The notes under the pieces: model-generated
Seen by the model: only the letters and a program-made list of their open reading frames with translations
Database searches by the model: none
What the model was told of the DNA's origin: nothing
Part shown: piece by piece, positions 47,248 through 56,942 of the stretch
How the letters are laid out: each line of letters opens with the position of its first letter
How positions within the stretch are numbered: position 1 is the stretch's first letter
Program-made: the position numbers and the translations under genes
DNA from: Streptomyces sp. KMM 9044
GTDB lineage: Bacteria > Actinomycetota > Actinomycetes > Streptomycetales > Streptomycetaceae
Direction: 5' to 3'
Length of the DNA stretch: 64,000 nucleotides
Assembly (NCBI RefSeq): GCF_024701375.2
Contig: NZ_CP113910.1
Span: 3,038,001-3,102,000 of the forward strand

Positions 47248-47499
47248 TCAGCAGGTGCTGCCCGCGTTCGCGCCCTTGATGCAGTCGCCCACCTTGTTGG
47301 CGCCCTCGCTGAGCGCCGCGTTGATGATGGCGGCGACCACGCCGACGATCGCGACGACGACCGCCGAGATGATGACCCACTCCACCGCGGAGGCACCGCG
47401 GTCCAGTTCGCCGGAGCGGGCGCGCTCCACGCGGGCCTGCATGAAGGTGACGAGGAAGTCCACGGCGGGGATGCCCGTGGGGAAGGTACGTCCGTTCAT
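47248..47499 (-). CDS. flp: Flp/Fap-type pilin
   Basis: Major pilin candidate, 83 residues. After a 35-residue leader the class IVb motif RGASAVEWVIISAVVVAIVG gives cleavage after Gly, with Glu at +5 and a single hydrophobic helix. The C-terminus has two Cys (CIKG, STC). The ATG at 47499 follows AAAGGACG. Substrate of the prepilin peptidase at 24006. Confidence 0.88.
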   Translation of the reverse strand: MNGRTFPTGIPAVDFLVTFMQARVERARSGELDRGASAVEWVIISAVVVAIVGVVAAIINAALSEGANKVGDCIKGANAGSTC

Positions 47500-47619
47500 G
47501 ACGCTTCGTCCTTTCGTATGCGGTTCACAGATGCTCTGACGTACGGTTCCCGGCTGTTGGTTCGCAAGGGGCGGTGCGGGGCCCGTGGTGCGCGGCGGCA
47601 CCGCTCCCGTTCACGGTTC

Positions 47620-48546
47620 TCACACCTGGAACACCCTCATCGCCGCCGGGAAGATCAGGAACACGAGGAACCCCGCACACAACAGCAGCTGCGCCACGAG
47701 CATCGACTGGGACTTCTCGCCCGCGCCGCCCTCGATCTCGGAGAGTTCGCGGTGCCGCATGGTCTCCGCACGGGAGGCGAGGGACTCACGGACCTTGGCG
47801 CCGTCGTCGGCGACCAGGGCGAGGGAGGCGGAGAGGTCCTTCAGCTCCTCGACGCCCAGTTCGTCCCCGAGCTGCCCCAGCGCCTGCCACTGGCTGACAC
47901 CGGTGATCCGGGCGTCGGCGAGGGCGTTGCGGATGCGCTGCGTCGCCCAGCCGTCGGACACCTCGGCCGCCGCCATCAGCGCCTCGGGGAGGCCGCGTCC
48001 GCCGGCCAGGCTCATCGACACCAGGTCCAGATAGGCGCCGATGACCCGGCGCAGGTCGCGCCGTTTCTCGGCGGCGTCCCGGCGTACCTCCAGGTCGGGC
48101 AGGAAGAAGAAGACGACCGAGCAGAGCAGCGCCAGCCAGACCGGGACGACCGGGCTGCGGCTGAAACCGAGCGTCCAGACGACCGCGAAGAGGAACGGCC
48201 CGAAGAACAGGCCCCCCGCCGCCAGCAGCACCTTCGTCGCCAGGAACTTCTCCCAGCTCCGTTCCAGTACGGCCAGGTCGGCGCGCAACGAGCGTTGCTC
48301 CCAGCCCTGCTGAAGATAGAACTCGGCGATGCGCGCGCCCACTTCGGCACGCAGCGACGCGAACCGGCCGGTGTCCTTCTGCGTGCGTGCCGACTCGTGC
48401 GCCGCGCCCCGCGCCCGCATCGCGTCGATCCGGGCGACCTGGGCGACCGCGCTGCGCCGGGTGGGCATCAGGGCCCGGATCAGGACGTAGACGCCCAGTC
48501 CGAGGACCGCGCCGACGACCACCGGCATCGTCAGTTCGTCGTTCAC
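47620..48546 (-). CDS. tadC: Tad pilus inner-membrane protein TadC
   Basis: T2SS-F-type platform protein of 308 residues. Helices lie near 8-25, 115-155 and 280-305. The F-domain carries GAYLDLVSMSLAGGRGLPEAL and the DELGVEELKDLSASLALV region typical of TadC. The GTG at 48546 overlaps the tadB stop (GTGA). Confidence 0.87.
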   Translation of the reverse strand: MNDELTMPVVVGAVLGLGVYVLIRALMPTRRSAVAQVARIDAMRARGAAHESARTQKDTGRFASLRAEVGARIAEFYLQQGWEQRSLRADLAVLERSWEKFLATKVLLAAGGLFFGPFLFAVVWTLGFSRSPVVPVWLALLCSVVFFFLPDLEVRRDAAEKRRDLRRVIGAYLDLVSMSLAGGRGLPEALMAAAEVSDGWATQRIRNALADARITGVSQWQALGQLGDELGVEELKDLSASLALVADDGAKVRESLASRAETMRHRELSEIEGGAGEKSQSMLVAQLLLCAGFLVFLIFPAAMRVFQV

Positions 48547-49643
48547 CGTTGTACCCCCCTGCCCTGCTGGTGCGGGAGCCGCAGCGACGGCGCGTGCCCC
48601 GGTTCCATCTGTTGCTGCCCCGCGGCGGCTGCCCCCGGAGTACGGGGCCGTACGAACTGGACCGCCGCTTCGTCGCGCACCAGGAAGCGTTCGGGTGTCT
48701 CGATGGTGGACAGCTTGCGCAGCCACCAGAAGCCGAGCGCGAAGAGCCCGCAGACGCAGGCGAGGACGAGCTGTCCCACCGCCGTCCCGTACGGCTCGAC
48801 GAACTCCCGGTTGAAGATGGCCAGTCCGAGGACGAACGAGATCGTGACGGCCACGACGATCTGCACCGACCTCCGGGTGGAGGCCCGCTGGGCCATCACG
48901 CGCTGCCGCATGTCGACCTCTTCGCGCGCCGACTTGGCCAGCGCGCCCAGCACCTGCCGCAGACCGGGGCCACGCAGCTTGGCGTTGAGGATGAGCGCGG
49001 CGACGATGATGTCGGCGGAGGCGTCGTCGATCTCGTCGGCGAGATGCTGGAGCGCCTCGGGCAGTGGGGTGCGGGAGCGCAACCGGTCGACGAGCGCGTC
49101 GAGATGGGGGCGCAGGACGGGCGCGGCGGCCCGCGCCGACGCCGGAATGGCCTGCTCGAGGCCCACCGCACCGGCGATGGTGTCGCGCAGCGACTCCGTC
49201 CAGGAGGCCAGGGCCTCCACACGCCGCATGGCGGCCCGTTCCTCCGCGGCTCCGCCGAACAGGCGGTCCCAGAAGAAGACGAGGACGGCGGCGGCGACAC
49301 CGGCGACGGTCCAGCGGGTCAGCAGCAGCACGGCGAGGCCGACGATCGCGGCGAGGGAGCCGCGCTGCCCCGCGAACCGGATCAGCTCGGCGGCACGCGC
49401 GCTCGTCCGCAGCTTCTCGTGCTCGGGCTTGGCGGGCAGTCCGCGTACGGTGACGACGAGGAGGGCGAGTCCGCCGCCGACGGCGAGGCCGCACGCGAGC
49501 GCGTACAGGACCGTGGTGGAGAACAGTCCGCCCATCGAGCCGAGCGAGCCGGCGGCGGTGAGGTCCGTGGTGGCGGAGGTGATGTCGACAGCGGCGGTGT
49601 CGGCAGCGGTGGCGAGGAGGTCCGTGGTCGTCGTACGGGTCAC
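48543..49643 (-). CDS. tadB: Tad pilus inner-membrane protein TadB
   Basis: T2SS-F-type platform protein of 366 residues and partner of TadC. The domain reads LASWTESLRDTIAGAVGLEQ then LADEIDDASADIIVAALILN. Helices near 38-65, 95-125, 265-285 and 295-315. The start is GTG at 49643; a 35-residue Thr/Ala-rich leader precedes the first helix. Confidence 0.88.
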   Translation of the reverse strand: MTRTTTTDLLATAADTAAVDITSATTDLTAAGSLGSMGGLFSTTVLYALACGLAVGGGLALLVVTVRGLPAKPEHEKLRTSARAAELIRFAGQRGSLAAIVGLAVLLLTRWTVAGVAAAVLVFFWDRLFGGAAEERAAMRRVEALASWTESLRDTIAGAVGLEQAIPASARAAAPVLRPHLDALVDRLRSRTPLPEALQHLADEIDDASADIIVAALILNAKLRGPGLRQVLGALAKSAREEVDMRQRVMAQRASTRRSVQIVVAVTISFVLGLAIFNREFVEPYGTAVGQLVLACVCGLFALGFWWLRKLSTIETPERFLVRDEAAVQFVRPRTPGAAAAGQQQMEPGHAPSLRLPHQQGRGVQR

Positions 49644-49650
49644 CGGATCA

Positions 49651-50958
49651 TCACCCCCACGTTCCGCTGGGGCGGTAGCCGTGGGCCATCAGTTCCTCCA
49701 GGCAGGCGATGGGGGCGTGCGGCACGACCCGGCCGTCGGGCGACCGGGCGAACACCTCACTGGACAGGACGCGTCCGTCGACGCCGTTGACCTCGCGGAC
49801 GGAGGTGACCATGCGCTGGAGCCGGCCGCCGTTCTGGAACTCGTTGCGCCGCTCGATGAAGACGACGAAGTTCACCGCCCCCGCGATCAGCATCTGGCTG
49901 GCCTCGATGGGCAGTCGCTCCGTCGCCTGCAGGGCGTACGTCGAGATGCGGTTGAAGACCTCGCTGGAGCTGTTGGCGTGGATCGTGGACAGGGAGCCGT
50001 CGTTGCCCTGCGACATCGCGTTCAGCATCGTCACGATCTCGTCGCCGAGCACCTCACCGACGATGACCCGCGAGGGGTTCATACGAAGGGAACGGCGCAC
50101 CAGCTCGGCCATGGAAATGGTGCCCTGCCCCTCGGAGTTGGGCAGCCGCTCCTCGAACGCCACCACGTTCGGGTGGAGTTCGGGGAAGGAGTCGAGACCG
50201 AGCTCCAGGGCCCGTTCGACGGTGATGAGACGTTCGTGCGGCGGGATCTCGTTGGCGAGGGCGCGCAGCAGTGTCGTCTTGCCGGCGTTCGTGGCTCCCG
50301 CGATCATGATGTTCTTGCGGGCGCGCACCGCGCAGGCCAGGAAGTGCCCCAGCTCCGGGGTGAGCGTGCCGTTCCCGACCATGTCGGAGATGAACACCTT
50401 GCCCATGCGGGCCCGTCGGATGGACAGCGCGGGACGCCTCGTCACGTCCATGACGGCGGAGAGACGGGACCCGTCCGGCAGCCGCAGGTCGAGCTGCGGG
50501 TTCGCGGAGTCGAAGGGCCGGGAGGAGAGACCGGAGTACGCACCGAGCACCTGGATCAGCTCGATGAGCTCCTCGTCGGTCTCGGCGACGGGCTCGCCCT
50601 GCACCTCGTGGCCGTCCGCGTAGCCGACGAACACCTGGTCGCAGCCGTTGATGTCGATGTTCTCGACCTCGGGGTCGTCGAGCAGCGGCTGGAGCCGCCC
50701 GACGCCGAACAGCGCGGCGTGCACGGCGGCCGCGTACTGCTCCTCGGTCTCGGCGTCCAGCGGTGTACGGCCCGCGTTGATCTCGGAGCGGGCCTGCTCC
50801 TCGAGGATCTGCGCTATGACGGCCCGCGCGAACTGGCGCTCGTCCTCGGTGGACATCGGCGTGACACCGTTGACCTGGTCGAGACGCCGCTGTTCGGAGA
50901 TGCGGTCGCCGGCGTCCTGACGGAACCGCTTGACCAGTTGATGGTCGACAGCGGTCAT
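49651..50958 (-). CDS. tadA: Tad secretion ATPase (CpaF/TadA)
   Basis: Hexameric ATPase that powers pilus assembly, 435 residues. Walker A is AGATNAGKTTLLRALANEIP; the Asp box is ERLITVERALELGLD; Walker B is PSRVIVGEVLGDEIVTMLNA and the His box is GSLSTIHANSS. ATG at 50958 overlaps the tadZ stop. Frame and length are normal. Confidence 0.94.
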   Translation of the reverse strand: MTAVDHQLVKRFRQDAGDRISEQRRLDQVNGVTPMSTEDERQFARAVIAQILEEQARSEINAGRTPLDAETEEQYAAAVHAALFGVGRLQPLLDDPEVENIDINGCDQVFVGYADGHEVQGEPVAETDEELIELIQVLGAYSGLSSRPFDSANPQLDLRLPDGSRLSAVMDVTRRPALSIRRARMGKVFISDMVGNGTLTPELGHFLACAVRARKNIMIAGATNAGKTTLLRALANEIPPHERLITVERALELGLDSFPELHPNVVAFEERLPNSEGQGTISMAELVRRSLRMNPSRVIVGEVLGDEIVTMLNAMSQGNDGSLSTIHANSSSEVFNRISTYALQATERLPIEASQMLIAGAVNFVVFIERRNEFQNGGRLQRMVTSVREVNGVDGRVLSSEVFARSPDGRVVPHAPIACLEELMAHGYRPSGTWG

Positions 50959-51929
50959 CGCCCGGCTCCGGCGGCACGGCCGTCGGACCGGCCCTGCACG
51001 GCCGACTGGCCGGGCTGACCCGGCTGACCGGCCTGACCCGGCTGGGTCTGCGGTGCGTGGTGCGCCTGCTGCGCGTACTGACCCTGCTGGGACTGATGCG
51101 GCTGCTGGGGCCGCGCGGCGTGGGCGGAGGCCGTCCAGGCGGCGCCGTACTGCTGGTACAGGTCGGCGGTCACCTTGCGGGCGGTGCGGATCAGCAGCGA
51201 CTTGTCGAGCCGGCCCCGCCTGCGGCCTGCCAGTTGCTCGGCGCCGGCCGGGTCGTCGGCGAGGGTGCCGACCACGCGGGCGCCGGTCTGGGCGTGCACG
51301 AGCATGTCGTTGACCTGGGAGGCGAGCTTGGCCGCGCTGCCGGTGTCGGCGATCAGGACGACACCGACCATGGGGCTGCCCGGCCCGGCGACACGCGAAC
51401 CGCCGTTCAGCTTGCCGGCCAGGGCGGCGGCACGGTCCCGGACCCGGGCGAGTGCCTCCGGTTCGGTACGGGAGACGAGCAGGACGAGGGAGGCGTGCGG
51501 GAACAGCTCGACCGCCGGCGTGTCGCCGCTGATCCGCCCGCAGTCGGCGACGACGTCGGCGGCCGCGTGCGGGGAGTCGGCGAGGGAGGCGAAGGCGCGC
51601 CCGAGGGTCGGCCACAGCCCGGCGAGGCCTGCGGCCTGCTCGGAGTTGCCGAGTCCGACGAGCACTTCGAGTCCGCCGCTCAACGGCTGGACGTGGTCCC
51701 ACAGCTGGTCGGGCACGAGTCCGCGCCGCGCGGTGGCGGCGATGGACAGCATGCCGGTGTTGGGGTTGAGCGGACCGCCGTGGGCGGCGGCGCTGCGGTA
51801 GACGAGGTCACCGCCTGCCGGGTCGGTCTCGGCGAGCAGCACACGTCGCGGCCAGACCGCCGCGAGAGCGACGGCCGCGGTGGTGACGCCGGGGGAACCC
51901 TTGTCGGCGGCGAGGGCGATCAGGGCCAT
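50955..51929 (-). CDS. tadZ: TadZ/CpaE-like MinD-type ATPase
   Basis: ParA/MinD-fold protein of 324 residues that in other Tad systems places the pilus machine. The deviant Walker A is DKGSPGVTTAAVALAAVW, lacking the usual Lys of KGGxGKT, as in Streptomyces relatives; ATP hydrolysis may be weak. The last 60 residues are Gln/Pro/Gly-rich low-complexity sequence (QQPHQSQQGQYAQQ). Confidence 0.82.
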   Translation of the reverse strand: MALIALAADKGSPGVTTAAVALAAVWPRRVLLAETDPAGGDLVYRSAAAHGGPLNPNTGMLSIAATARRGLVPDQLWDHVQPLSGGLEVLVGLGNSEQAAGLAGLWPTLGRAFASLADSPHAAADVVADCGRISGDTPAVELFPHASLVLLVSRTEPEALARVRDRAAALAGKLNGGSRVAGPGSPMVGVVLIADTGSAAKLASQVNDMLVHAQTGARVVGTLADDPAGAEQLAGRRRGRLDKSLLIRTARKVTADLYQQYGAAWTASAHAARPQQPHQSQQGQYAQQAHHAPQTQPGQAGQPGQPGQSAVQGRSDGRAAGAGR

Positions 51930-52678
51930 GAGTGGGGTGCCGCCTTCTCATTGCCAGGAACGAGGACGAGTGCCACCTCGCCGTTGGAAGCGGCCTGGGT
52001 CAGCGCCGCGGCCTGAGCGCTGTCGACGACCAGCGTCACGGGCAGGTTGGCGCTGCTGACGATGCCGCTGTCGCCCCTCTGCTTGGGCACGGACTCCACG
52101 CGAGCCTGCTCGGCGATCACGGAACTGCTGCCGCCCGCCGCGGAGCCGCCGTCCTCGTCGGCTCCGCCCCCGGAGCTCGACCCGGCGCCCCCGACGCGGT
52201 ACGCGGTGACGATGTCGCCGCCCTCGATCCCGGCCGGGTACTGCCCCTCCTTGAGGGACAGGCCGACGACGGACTTGCCGTCCGGGATCTTGGCCCCGTC
52301 ACCGAACATGTCGCCGACGGCGACGACGTTGGCCGGGATGGTGCTGACGGCCTTGAGCTTCTTCAGCGCGGACAGCTGGGTCCACGGGATGTAGTTGATC
52401 TCCGGATCGTCGACGACGAGGATGGACTCGACGCTGCCGTCGTTGACCGCCTGTCCCGCCGGAATCTCCTTGGTGACCTTGACGACCTCGATCCGGTCCC
52501 CGACCTGGAGCACCAGCATCGTGGCACCGAGCGCGCCCACCAGGATCAGCAGCACCGCGAGCGCGGCCAACGCGGGTTTGCGCTCACGAGGCGGAGTGGG
52601 AAGCCGGTCACCGACCGATGGCTGAGCCGGAGCAGCGGAACGCCCCGCGCCCGCCCCCGCACGCTCCTGGATCTTCAC
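51920..52678 (-). CDS. cpaB: SAF-domain pilus protein CpaB
   Basis: Likely periplasm/wall-side protein of 252 residues, first gene of the tad operon. One helix at 35-57, then a SAF domain: VTKEIPAGQAVNDGSVESIL and GMF-type loop. A Gly/Ser-rich insertion (GSSSGGGADEDGGSAAGG) breaks the C-terminal domain. GTG start at 52678 with GGGGAG 8 bases upstream; it overlaps tadZ by 10 bp. Confidence 0.85.
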   Translation of the reverse strand: MKIQERAGAGAGRSAAPAQPSVGDRLPTPPRERKPALAALAVLLILVGALGATMLVLQVGDRIEVVKVTKEIPAGQAVNDGSVESILVVDDPEINYIPWTQLSALKKLKAVSTIPANVVAVGDMFGDGAKIPDGKSVVGLSLKEGQYPAGIEGGDIVTAYRVGGAGSSSGGGADEDGGSAAGGSSSVIAEQARVESVPKQRGDSGIVSSANLPVTLVVDSAQAAALTQAASNGEVALVLVPGNEKAAPHSWP

Positions 52679-53067
52679 GCAATCGCTCCCCGTACGCCCA
52701 AGATGATGTCTGCCAAGTATCTCGAAAATCAGGACACTTCACCCACGCCCGCTCGCGCACGGACACACGGGACGCGGGGCGCGGGACGCGGTCGGACCTA
52801 CCGGGCCGACCTGGGCAAACAGCCAGCGTCGAGGTGAGTGTCAAGCCATCGCACCGTACCAGTCACACATCAGCCCCTCAAGGCACACCCAACGTCACGG
52901 ACACCGCATGACACACCGTCACTGATCTACAATTTCACTCTTGGACAACCCCGTTGGGAACTGCGCCAAGGCGCAGCTCAACCCCTGTGCGCCGGCGAAG
53001 CGCCGAGCCCGCCGACCATCCATGAACCCCGCACGACTCGCTCACGTTTCACGATCTGCAAGGTTGC
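52679..53067. promoter_or_regulatory. Upstream region of the tad operon
   Basis: No gene is seen. On the minus strand TTGACA is present at 52844-52839 with no clear -10 at the usual distance. The region next to cpaB (52690-52740) is less G+C-rich (CTGATTTTCGAGATACTTGG). The right part, from about 52920, probably belongs to the ISAs1 remnant. Confidence 0.35.
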
Positions 53068-54140
53068 CGTGCCTGCCGCCTCATCTTCTCTCACCGCTGC
53101 TGCGCCCGTCACGACGCCCCCGCCCGTCGACCCGGCGGCGGTCGTGCCGCCCGGACTCCTGGATGCCCCGGCCCGCGTGCCCGACCCCCGCGACCGTCGG
53201 GGCCGACGTTTTCAGCTGACCACCTTGCTCGCCGTCGGCGTCTGCGCGACGACCTGTGCCGGGCACAACTCCCTTGTCTCCATAGCGGAATAGGCACGGC
53301 GGTGCGAGCAGGAGGTTCTGGCCCGGCTCGGCTGCCCGTACGATCCCTTCGCCGGGCGCTACCGCGCCCCGGGTGAACGCACCCTGCGTGACGCATTTGC
53401 CAGGGTCGATCCCGCGGCGCTGACCGCGGCCGGCTTCGCCCACCTGACTGCTCTGGCTACCGCCCCCCCATTGCGCCGGTGAACCCGGACGGCACCCACG
53501 AGCGTGAACAGCGCCGCGCCCACCGCACCGCCCGACGCGTCCGTCCAGGCCACCCCACCATCCGCAGACGTGCGATCGCCGTCGACGGTAAATGCCTGCG
53601 CGGTGCGGTACGCGCCGACGGATCGAAAGTGTTCGTGCTCAGCGCGGTACGCCACGACGACGCGCTGACCGCGGCCCTGCGTGAGATCGGCGCGAAGGCC
53701 AACGAAATCCCCCAGTTCGCCCCGCTGCTGGACCAGATCGCCGATACCGACCTCACCGACGCGGTCGTCACCGTCGATGCCCTGCACGCCCGGACTTCCC
53801 ATGTCCGCTACCTCGTGGACGGCGCAAAGCGCACTACCTGCTCTCCGTAAAGCACAACCAGCCCATCCTCGCCCGCCAGTTGGCGAAGCTGCCCTGGCGT
53901 GAGATACCCGTCCAAGACCGTTCCCATGGCCGTGAGGAAGTACGCGAGGTCAAGGTCGCCAACGTGGACAACCTGCTGTTCCCGCACACCAAACAGGTCG
54001 TACGCATCCACCGCAGGCGTCATCGGCTCGGCACGAAGAAGTGGTCCACCGAAACCGTCCACGCGGTCACCGACCTCGCCGCCCACCAGGCCGACGCCGC
54101 CGAGATCGCCGCCTGGGCCCGCGGGCACTGGATGATCGAG
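53068..54140 (+). pseudogene. ISAs1 family transposase, broken
   Basis: From the GTG at 53068 it runs through the N-terminal motif LLDAPARVPDPRDRRGRRFQ, a TAG at 53291-53293 where the family has Trp, a frameshift at a C run near 53463, the catalytic stretch RAIAVDGKCLRGAVRADGSK, a second frameshift near 53827, and AAEIAAWARGHWMIE. There a group II intron sequence begins and the rest of the gene, with the catalytic Glu, is missing. Confidence 0.82.
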
Positions 54141-54640
54141 GTGCGCCGTGAGGCGTTTCGCTACCGGACGGGGGTGAGAGACCCCTGGCGCCCGGCTGTC
54201 GCAGCAGCCAGGTGAAGCAGAGGGCAGCCGTCACGCCGCAGGAAGCGTGGGTGTGGCAGTGGCAAGCGGCCCTGACACCGTCGGGACGTGCGGGTACGGC
54301 CAGACCGCGCGGGTCCGGCCAGTGACTCGCGAAGGGATACGAAAGGAGCCGGTGCTTGACGCCTCGTTAGCCAGAACCGTTCTCGAACCTGGCGGATATG
54401 GGGCGGGACTGCGGTGCGAGCCGGGCTGTTTCGATAAGCAGGCTCCCGTCGGCTGCGGCAACCAGTGGTGGCGGACAGGCCGTTGCGTGTGTCTGCGGGC
54501 GCGACGGAGACCGCCGGGGTATAGCCGGGTCCCTCCCGTGAGGACCGGAACGAAGTGAACATGGGAACCATGCAGGGTCTGCCTTCCCCGTCTCCCGGCC
54601 AGGGAGTCGGGTGGCAGGCGCACCGGTGTCTGTCAAGTCA
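54141..54640 (+). mobile_element. Group II intron 3, 5' fragment
   Basis: Starts GTGCGCC at 54141, directly after a transposase codon. It follows the 5' half of intron 1, for example GTCGCAGC[AG]GCC[AG]GGT and GAGGGCAG, and the block ending GTGAACATGGGAACC. It breaks off before any reverse transcriptase, near 54630-54640, where the IS3 element begins. It has no domain V, so cannot splice. Confidence 0.75.
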
Positions 54641-54658
54641 AATGAAACGAATGTGGCT

Positions 54659-55682
54659 CTATGAGATCTTTTGTTCTTTTTGATGTCGCTTGGCGGGGTG
54701 GTTGATCCATGCCTGGCGGGGGATGGATGGTGGGACGGGGCGGCGGTTGAACCGCTCCGGATGTTTTTCGTAGGCCGCTGTGAGGGTGGCGGCTCGTTGC
54801 TCGCGCACCAGCTCCGCGGTGCCGAAGTGCACGCTGGCCGGGGTGTGGTAGCCGATCCCTCAGTGCCGGTGGACGTGGTTGTAGTAGCTGATGAAGCCGT
54901 CCATCCAGTCCCGGGCGTGTGTCAGCGGGTCGAACCTCTGCGGGAAGTCGGGCTGGTACTTGGTGGTCTTGAAGTGGCTTTCGCTGTAGGGGTTGTCGTT
55001 GCTCACCTTGGGGCGTGAGTGGCTGCGGGTGACTCCGAGGTCGATCAGCAGCTGTGAGACCTTCTTGGAGGTCATGGAGGTGCCCCGGTCGGCGTGCACG
55101 GTCTCGGGCACGATGCCGTTGCGCTCGATGGTCTCGCGGATCAGCTCCTCGGCCCGGTCGGCCGCTTCGGCCCGTTCCACGGTGTGGCCGACGATGTAGC
55201 GGCTGTAGATGTCGATGATGACGTAGGCGTGGTACCAGATGCCCTCGTCCTCACCGGCCAGCTTCGTGATGTCCCAGGTGAACACCTGCGAAGGGGCGTC
55301 GGCGACGGGTTCGGGCACGGTCCTGGCGCCGTGGGTGGCGATCCGGCGCCGCTCGCCGTCCTGCCCGGCCTCCTTGAGGATCCGGTACATCGTGCGCTCG
55401 GAGCAGTGGTAGCGGCCCTCGTCCAGTTCGCGGGCGTAGATCTGGGCGGCGGCAGTTCGGCGTACTCGCAGCTGTTCATCAGCGCCAGCACGGCGGCCCG
55501 CTCGGCGGCCTACAGGGCGGTGACCGGGTCCGGACGCGGTCGCCTGGGTGCCGGCGGCCTGGGGTGCAGCCGCCGGTGGTGGGTCGCCCGGGAACTCCCG
55601 GTGATCCGGCAGGCATCCACGATGCCCACCAGCAGCCTCAACTCCTCGACCGCCGCGTGCAGGTGGCCGTCCAGGACCTGGC
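54659..55682 (-). pseudogene. IS3 family transposase orfB, inactive
   Basis: Integrase-core protein with at least three lesions: a TAG at 55512-55510 (ALxAAERAAVLALM), a frameshift near 55447 between SCEYAELPP and QIYARELDEGRYH, and a TGA at 54862-54860 after NHVHRH. The catalytic Asp, Asp and Glu are visible in FTWDITKLAG, TVHADRGTSM and DNPYSESHFKTTKY. After the TGA the family C-terminus continues (GIGYHTPASVHFGTAELVRE) to a stop at 54659. Confidence 0.83.
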
Positions 55683-56066
55683 TCAGTCCGCGCTCCTGGA
55701 CAGTGACTGCAAGAGCGCGTGTGTTTTTCCCGGCACCTCCAGAGCCGCGTTCCTCTGGTCCACCTCCGCACGCAGCCGCTCGTTCGCCCGCCGCAGCTTG
55801 GCGTTCTCGGCCTCGGCCGGGTGCTTCCTGGGGCGGACAGGGCTGGTGCGGTGATCGGACAGCCGCGCGAGCGCACCTGTGTCACGGGCCGTACGCCACT
55901 CGATCACGTGTGAGTGATACAGGCGCTCGCGGCACAGAACGGCGCCCTTCTCGCCGACCGGGGCGGCGTCGCACTCGGCGACGATCCGCAGCTTGTACTC
56001 GGCGGTGAAGGTCCGACGCTTCGGCTTCGAAGCCCGATCGGCACCGGGACCACTGCTGCTGGTCAT
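55683..56066 (-). CDS. IS3 family transposase orfA
   Basis: HTH-type orfA of 127 residues: RRTFTAEYKLRIVAECD at the N-terminus, the helix RERLYHSHVIEWRTARDTGA, and a leucine-zipper-like ENAKLRRANERLRAEV. It ends ALEVPGKTHALLQSLSRSAD, as in other orfA proteins. It looks intact, but orfB is broken, so the element cannot move on its own. Terminal inverted repeats were not found. Confidence 0.8.
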   Translation of the reverse strand: MTSSSGPGADRASKPKRRTFTAEYKLRIVAECDAAPVGEKGAVLCRERLYHSHVIEWRTARDTGALARLSDHRTSPVRPRKHPAEAENAKLRRANERLRAEVDQRNAALEVPGKTHALLQSLSRSAD

Positions 56067-56267
56067 ACGTGTGGTTCTCCTGCTCACTCGTGCACCCAGG
56101 CTAACTGATCGCACCAAGGCGTCTCTCCTAACGCTGTCAGGGAGAACCGACAGGGGCCGCTACAGCCGGAGTTGTCGTGTTCCACGGGGTAGTTCGCAGT
56201 GGCGAAACCGGTAACCCCACCGATACTGTCAGTGTTCCACACGCACTTCTGTCTCACGGGGGCCACT

Positions 56268-56942
56268 GTGAAGCGCCACTTCCGTCCCGTTGCCGCCATC
56301 CTTGCCTCGACGGCAGTCCTACTGCTGGCGGCATGCGGCAGCGGGGAAGACGAATCCGCAAAGAACGACCAGATCGCCGGAGTCGACACCAATGACACGG
56401 AGCCGTCAGCGACGCCCACCGTGTCCGAGGACGCCTCGGGCGTCCAGCGTCCGGAAATGGTTTTTCCGTCGGACTTCATGATGGAGTTCGACCGCGTCAA
56501 GCCGTCCGACGCCAAGCAGACCGCAGCCCTCAGCGACGCCGAGAACTTCGTGCGCTCCATCAACCACGGCATCATCCAGCAGGATGCCGAGGACGCTGCG
56601 TACAAGTTCTACTCCACGCCTGGTAGCAGCGCTCAGGCGTATGCAAAGAAGCAGATTCAGCAGTACGTCGACGGAGGGTGGACCGTCACCGGCGTCCAGC
56701 GTTACACCCAGGCCAAGGTTGACACGGCGGGCGACGGCAGCCGCGCCTCGGTTTCCTTTTGCGACGACGACTCGAAGTTCTACGGTAAGGAGGTCAAGAC
56801 CAAGAAGGTCCTGAAGACGGAGCCGAGCGACAAGGACTACTACTTCTTCGAAATCGTCATGACGACGTCCAAGGACACACCGGGCTTATGGAGCGCCGAG
56901 TCCATCGAGGTCCAGACGGAGGCCACACAGTGCAAGGCATAG
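56268..56942 (+). CDS. Secreted lipoprotein upstream of a T7SS module
   Basis: Protein of 224 residues from GTG 56268. Signal peptide with lipobox LLLAACGSG, then an acidic linker and a domain of about 130 residues (FYSTPGSSAQAYAKKQIQQY) of no recognised family. It should be anchored to the outer face of the membrane. The following gene overlaps its end, so the two are coupled. Codon third positions contain more A/T than in nuo. Confidence 0.7.
   Translation: MKRHFRPVAAILASTAVLLLAACGSGEDESAKNDQIAGVDTNDTEPSATPTVSEDASGVQRPEMVFPSDFMMEFDRVKPSDAKQTAALSDAENFVRSINHGIIQQDAEDAAYKFYSTPGSSAQAYAKKQIQQYVDGGWTVTGVQRYTQAKVDTAGDGSRASVSFCDDDSKFYGKEVKTKKVLKTEPSDKDYYFFEIVMTTSKDTPGLWSAESIEVQTEATQCKA

Noticed and set aside
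47230..51018. 1262-codon open frame on the plus strand
   Set aside because: Antisense to flp, tadC, tadB and tadA, all of which have clear motifs. No ribosome-binding site and no domain.
52839..52844. TTGACA as -35 box of the tad promoter
   Set aside because: No fitting -10 element at 16-19 bp; noted only as weak in the upstream-region entry.
54637..56180. Terminal inverted repeats of the IS3 element
   Set aside because: TGTCAAGTCAAATG at the left and sequences near 56100-56170 at the right do not form a convincing repeat, so exact ends are not given.
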